From: Taishania sp964580465
GTDB lineage: Bacteria; Bacteroidota; Bacteroidia; Flavobacteriales_D; Crocinitomicaceae
Assembly (NCBI GenBank): GCA_964580465.1
Contig: CAZOKJ010000059.1
Coordinates: 1 to 7,805, forward strand
Length of the DNA stretch: 7,805 nucleotides
Reading direction: 5' to 3'
The translations under genes and the position numbers were made by a program. Under the pieces are notes generated by a model, which saw nothing but the letters and a program-made list of their open reading frames with translations, did not search any database and was not told the DNA's origin. Below, one piece after another: positions 6,388-7,805 of this stretch (position 1 is the stretch's first letter; the number at the start of each line of letters is the position of its first letter).

Positions 6388-7279
6388 GTTAAAACGAACT
6401 CTTCACTTTGGAAATCCTGCACATTTGAGTGTACGCAATGAGCAGTTAATTGTTGAACTCAAAGATGCCGATCGAACCATTCACAGCATCCCTATTTCCG
6501 ATCTTGGAATGGTTGTGCTCGAACATCCACAAATTACCATCACTTCTAGTGTTTTGGAAAAAATGATGCTGGAGAAAATTGCGGTCATTTCGTGTAATAA
6601 TCAATACTTGCCCAGCGGCATGTTTCTTCCCTTTGATGGCAATACCGAGCAAACAAAAGTAATGCTCACTCAAGTGGAAACAAGTGCACCACTCAAAAAA
6701 CAATTGTGGCAACAAACAGTAAAAGCAAAAATCCACAACCAAGCAAAAGTCTTAGACAAGTTAGGTTTGGAAAGCTTGCGTCTGCACAACCTAAAAGATG
6801 TTGTTTTAAGTGGCGACACCAATAATTGTGAGGGACAAGCAGCTGCTTATTATTGGGGGCAATTGTATGGCAACACATTTACACGCTCGCAAGAAAGAAG
6901 CACCCCCAATGCACAACTCAATTATGGCTATGCCATTTTACGTTCCATGGTTGCACGTGCCTTGACAGCCTCTGGTTTGCATCCCTCATTGGGGATTTTT
7001 CACCGCAACAAGTACAATGCATTTTGTTTAGCAGATGACCTGATGGAACCCTATCGACCGTATATAGATTGGGAGGTCGTACAATTGTTAAAAAATGGAG
7101 ATATGACCGCAGAACTAACAAAAGAACAGAAAATTGCATTGTTACAATTGCCACAAATGGATATAACCATTGGAAAAGTAACACGTCCCCTCTTTCACGC
7201 CATCAGTTCCACCACTGCTGGATTTGTTAAATGTTTACAAGGTAATTTGCGCAAAATTCCTTATCCTGAATTTGAATAA
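6386..7279 (+). CDS. cas1: CRISPR adaptation integrase Cas1 (type II)
   Basis: Cas1 is the metal-dependent integrase that, as a complex with Cas2, inserts new spacers at the leader end of the array. The 297-residue length is normal for type II Cas1. The N-terminal beta domain (LHFGNPAHLSVRNEQLIV, SIPISDLGMVVLEHPQITI) covers about 1-80 and an all-alpha catalytic domain follows. The catalytic triad is visible: Glu149 in NNCEGQAAAYYW, His206 in HPSLGIFH, and Asp218 in LADDLMEPYRP. The ATG at 6386 gives the expected MLKRTLHFGNPAHL opening. cas2 starts 5 nt after its stop, so the two are one operon. The gene begins 75 nt after the toxin stop rather than directly after cas9, so it may need its own promoter. 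Sampled blocks look more GC-rich than sampled blocks of cas9. Confidence 0.96.
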   Translation: MLKRTLHFGNPAHLSVRNEQLIVELKDADRTIHSIPISDLGMVVLEHPQITITSSVLEKMMLEKIAVISCNNQYLPSGMFLPFDGNTEQTKVMLTQVETSAPLKKQLWQQTVKAKIHNQAKVLDKLGLESLRLHNLKDVVLSGDTNNCEGQAAAYYWGQLYGNTFTRSQERSTPNAQLNYGYAILRSMVARALTASGLHPSLGIFHRNKYNAFCLADDLMEPYRPYIDWEVVQLLKNGDMTAELTKEQKIALLQLPQMDITIGKVTRPLFHAISSTTAGFVKCLQGNLRKIPYPEFE

Positions 7280-7284
7280 TAGTA

Positions 7285-7626
7285 ATGATGGACACTTCAC
7301 GTTTTAATGCATATCGAACCATGTGGGTACTTGTCTTATTTGATTTACCAACGGAAACGAAAAAGGAGCGACGAGATGCTGCTCAATTTCGCAAGAAACT
7401 AATAGAAAATGGCTTTCAAATGTTTCAATTTTCTATCTATTTACGCTTTTGTCAGAGTGTAGAAAATGCAGAGATGCACACTAAGCGCGTCAAAACCTTG
7501 TTACCAGAAAAAGGAAAAGTAGGCGTTATTTCCATCACGGACAAGCAATTTGGCAAAATGGAATTATTTTACGGAGCCAAACCCAAAACTGCCACACCAC
7601 CGCCACAGCAACTAACTTTATTTTAA
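7285..7626 (+). CDS. cas2: CRISPR adaptation protein Cas2 (type II)
   Basis: Cas2 is the small ferredoxin-fold protein whose dimer bridges two Cas1 dimers in the spacer-integration complex. The sequence has the typical core: RFNAYRTMWVLVLFDLPTET with the conserved Asp20 at the end of the first strand, then FRKKLIENGFQMFQFSIYLR, and later GKVGVISITDKQFGKMELFYG. At 113 residues it is normal for type II. Two adjacent ATG codons (7285 and 7288) could both serve as the start; the upstream one is kept and the choice changes a single residue. It follows cas1 by 5 nt. The C-terminal tail (KPKTATPPPQQLTLF) is Pro/Gln-rich and probably disordered. Confidence 0.95.
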   Translation: MMDTSRFNAYRTMWVLVLFDLPTETKKERRDAAQFRKKLIENGFQMFQFSIYLRFCQSVENAEMHTKRVKTLLPEKGKVGVISITDKQFGKMELFYGAKPKTATPPPQQLTLF

Positions 7627-7719
7627 CGCTTTTAACTAAAAACCAAATAAATTTAACTTAGAATTTGAATTTTTTGACTCCTAATACAGAAAAGGAAAAA
7701 TGAGGAGAAAAGAAAGTTA

Positions 7720-7764
7720 CAAAAGAAAGAAGCTCTATTTTTAGATTTCTAATGATAGAGCTTC
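7720..7764 (-). terminator. Strong intrinsic terminator of a minus-strand transcript converging on cas2
   Basis: GAAGCTCTAT (7729-7738) and ATAGAGCTTC (7755-7764) form a perfect 10-bp stem. It continues above a small internal loop with TTAG (7741-7744) pairing CTAA (7749-7752) around an ATTT loop. On the minus strand the stem is followed directly by TTTCTTTTG, a U-rich tract. On the plus strand ATCCCTTG follows, so it is a poor terminator in that direction. It therefore most likely ends a transcript entering from beyond the right edge. It lies about 100 nt after cas2; the stretch 7627-7719 shows no gene. Confidence 0.65.
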
Positions 7765-7805
7765 ATCCCTTGTAAACACAGCCCTTTCAACGCTATACGT
7801 TGTTT

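Noticed and set aside
6402..6412. Second copy of the palindrome arm (ACTTTGGAAA) at the cas1 start
   Set aside because: Only about ten bases match, there is no partner arm, and it encodes the conserved Cas1 opening; coincidence is enough.
6446..7184. Several open frames overlapping cas1 on both strands
   Set aside because: All overlap a clear full-length cas1; their products have no recognisable motifs.
7749..7805. Partial minus-strand gene entering from the right edge
   Set aside because: Nineteen codons are open but a second frame is open as well, and neither peptide is recognisable, so no coding call is justified; only the terminator is listed.

Overview
The window is most of a type II-C CRISPR-Cas locus, probably from a Bacteroidota species, most likely a flavobacterium. 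The evidence for the host is the AT-rich DNA, a large Cas9 of 1438 residues with II-C style motifs, and a TAnnTTTG-type promoter box with an upstream TTTG. The order on the plus strand is cas9, a small unknown gene, a RAYT-type (REP-associated tyrosine) transposase, a short transposase remnant, a MazEF/PemK-like toxin-antitoxin pair, cas1, cas2. No cas4 or csn2 is visible. The CRISPR array itself is not in the window.

Left edge (1-129): the 5' part of a tracrRNA runs leftwards out of the window. Its anti-repeat and nexus stem are recognisable, and it has its own promoter back to back with the cas9 leader. The anti-repeat predicts that the crRNA repeat starts close to GTTGTGATTTGCTTTCATT.

Effector block (130-5501): cas9 is followed after 4 nt by a 135-residue protein I do not recognise, and after another 7 nt by a RAYT transposase, so the three probably share a transcript. 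The transposase coding sequence holds a long imperfect palindrome (5060-5144) between its HUH motif and its tyrosine region.

Middle (5502-6385): this stretch holds a decayed copy of the transposase 5' end, AT-rich hairpins, an operator-like inverted repeat, an antitoxin reading frame broken by a one-base frameshift, and an intact MazF-like toxin overlapping it by ATGA. Cas9 and the adaptation genes are therefore about 1.9 kb apart instead of adjacent.

Adaptation block (6386-7626): cas1 and cas2 lie 5 nt apart and keep their expected catalytic residues. Downstream, a strong hairpin (7729-7764) followed by a U-rich tract on the minus strand looks like the terminator of a transcript converging on cas2 from beyond the right edge.

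Together, Cas1-Cas2 would capture spacers, and Cas9 with tracrRNA and crRNA would cut matching DNA. The inserted transposase and toxin-antitoxin cargo suggest that the locus has been a site of repeated insertion, or that the toxin-antitoxin pair helps to retain it.
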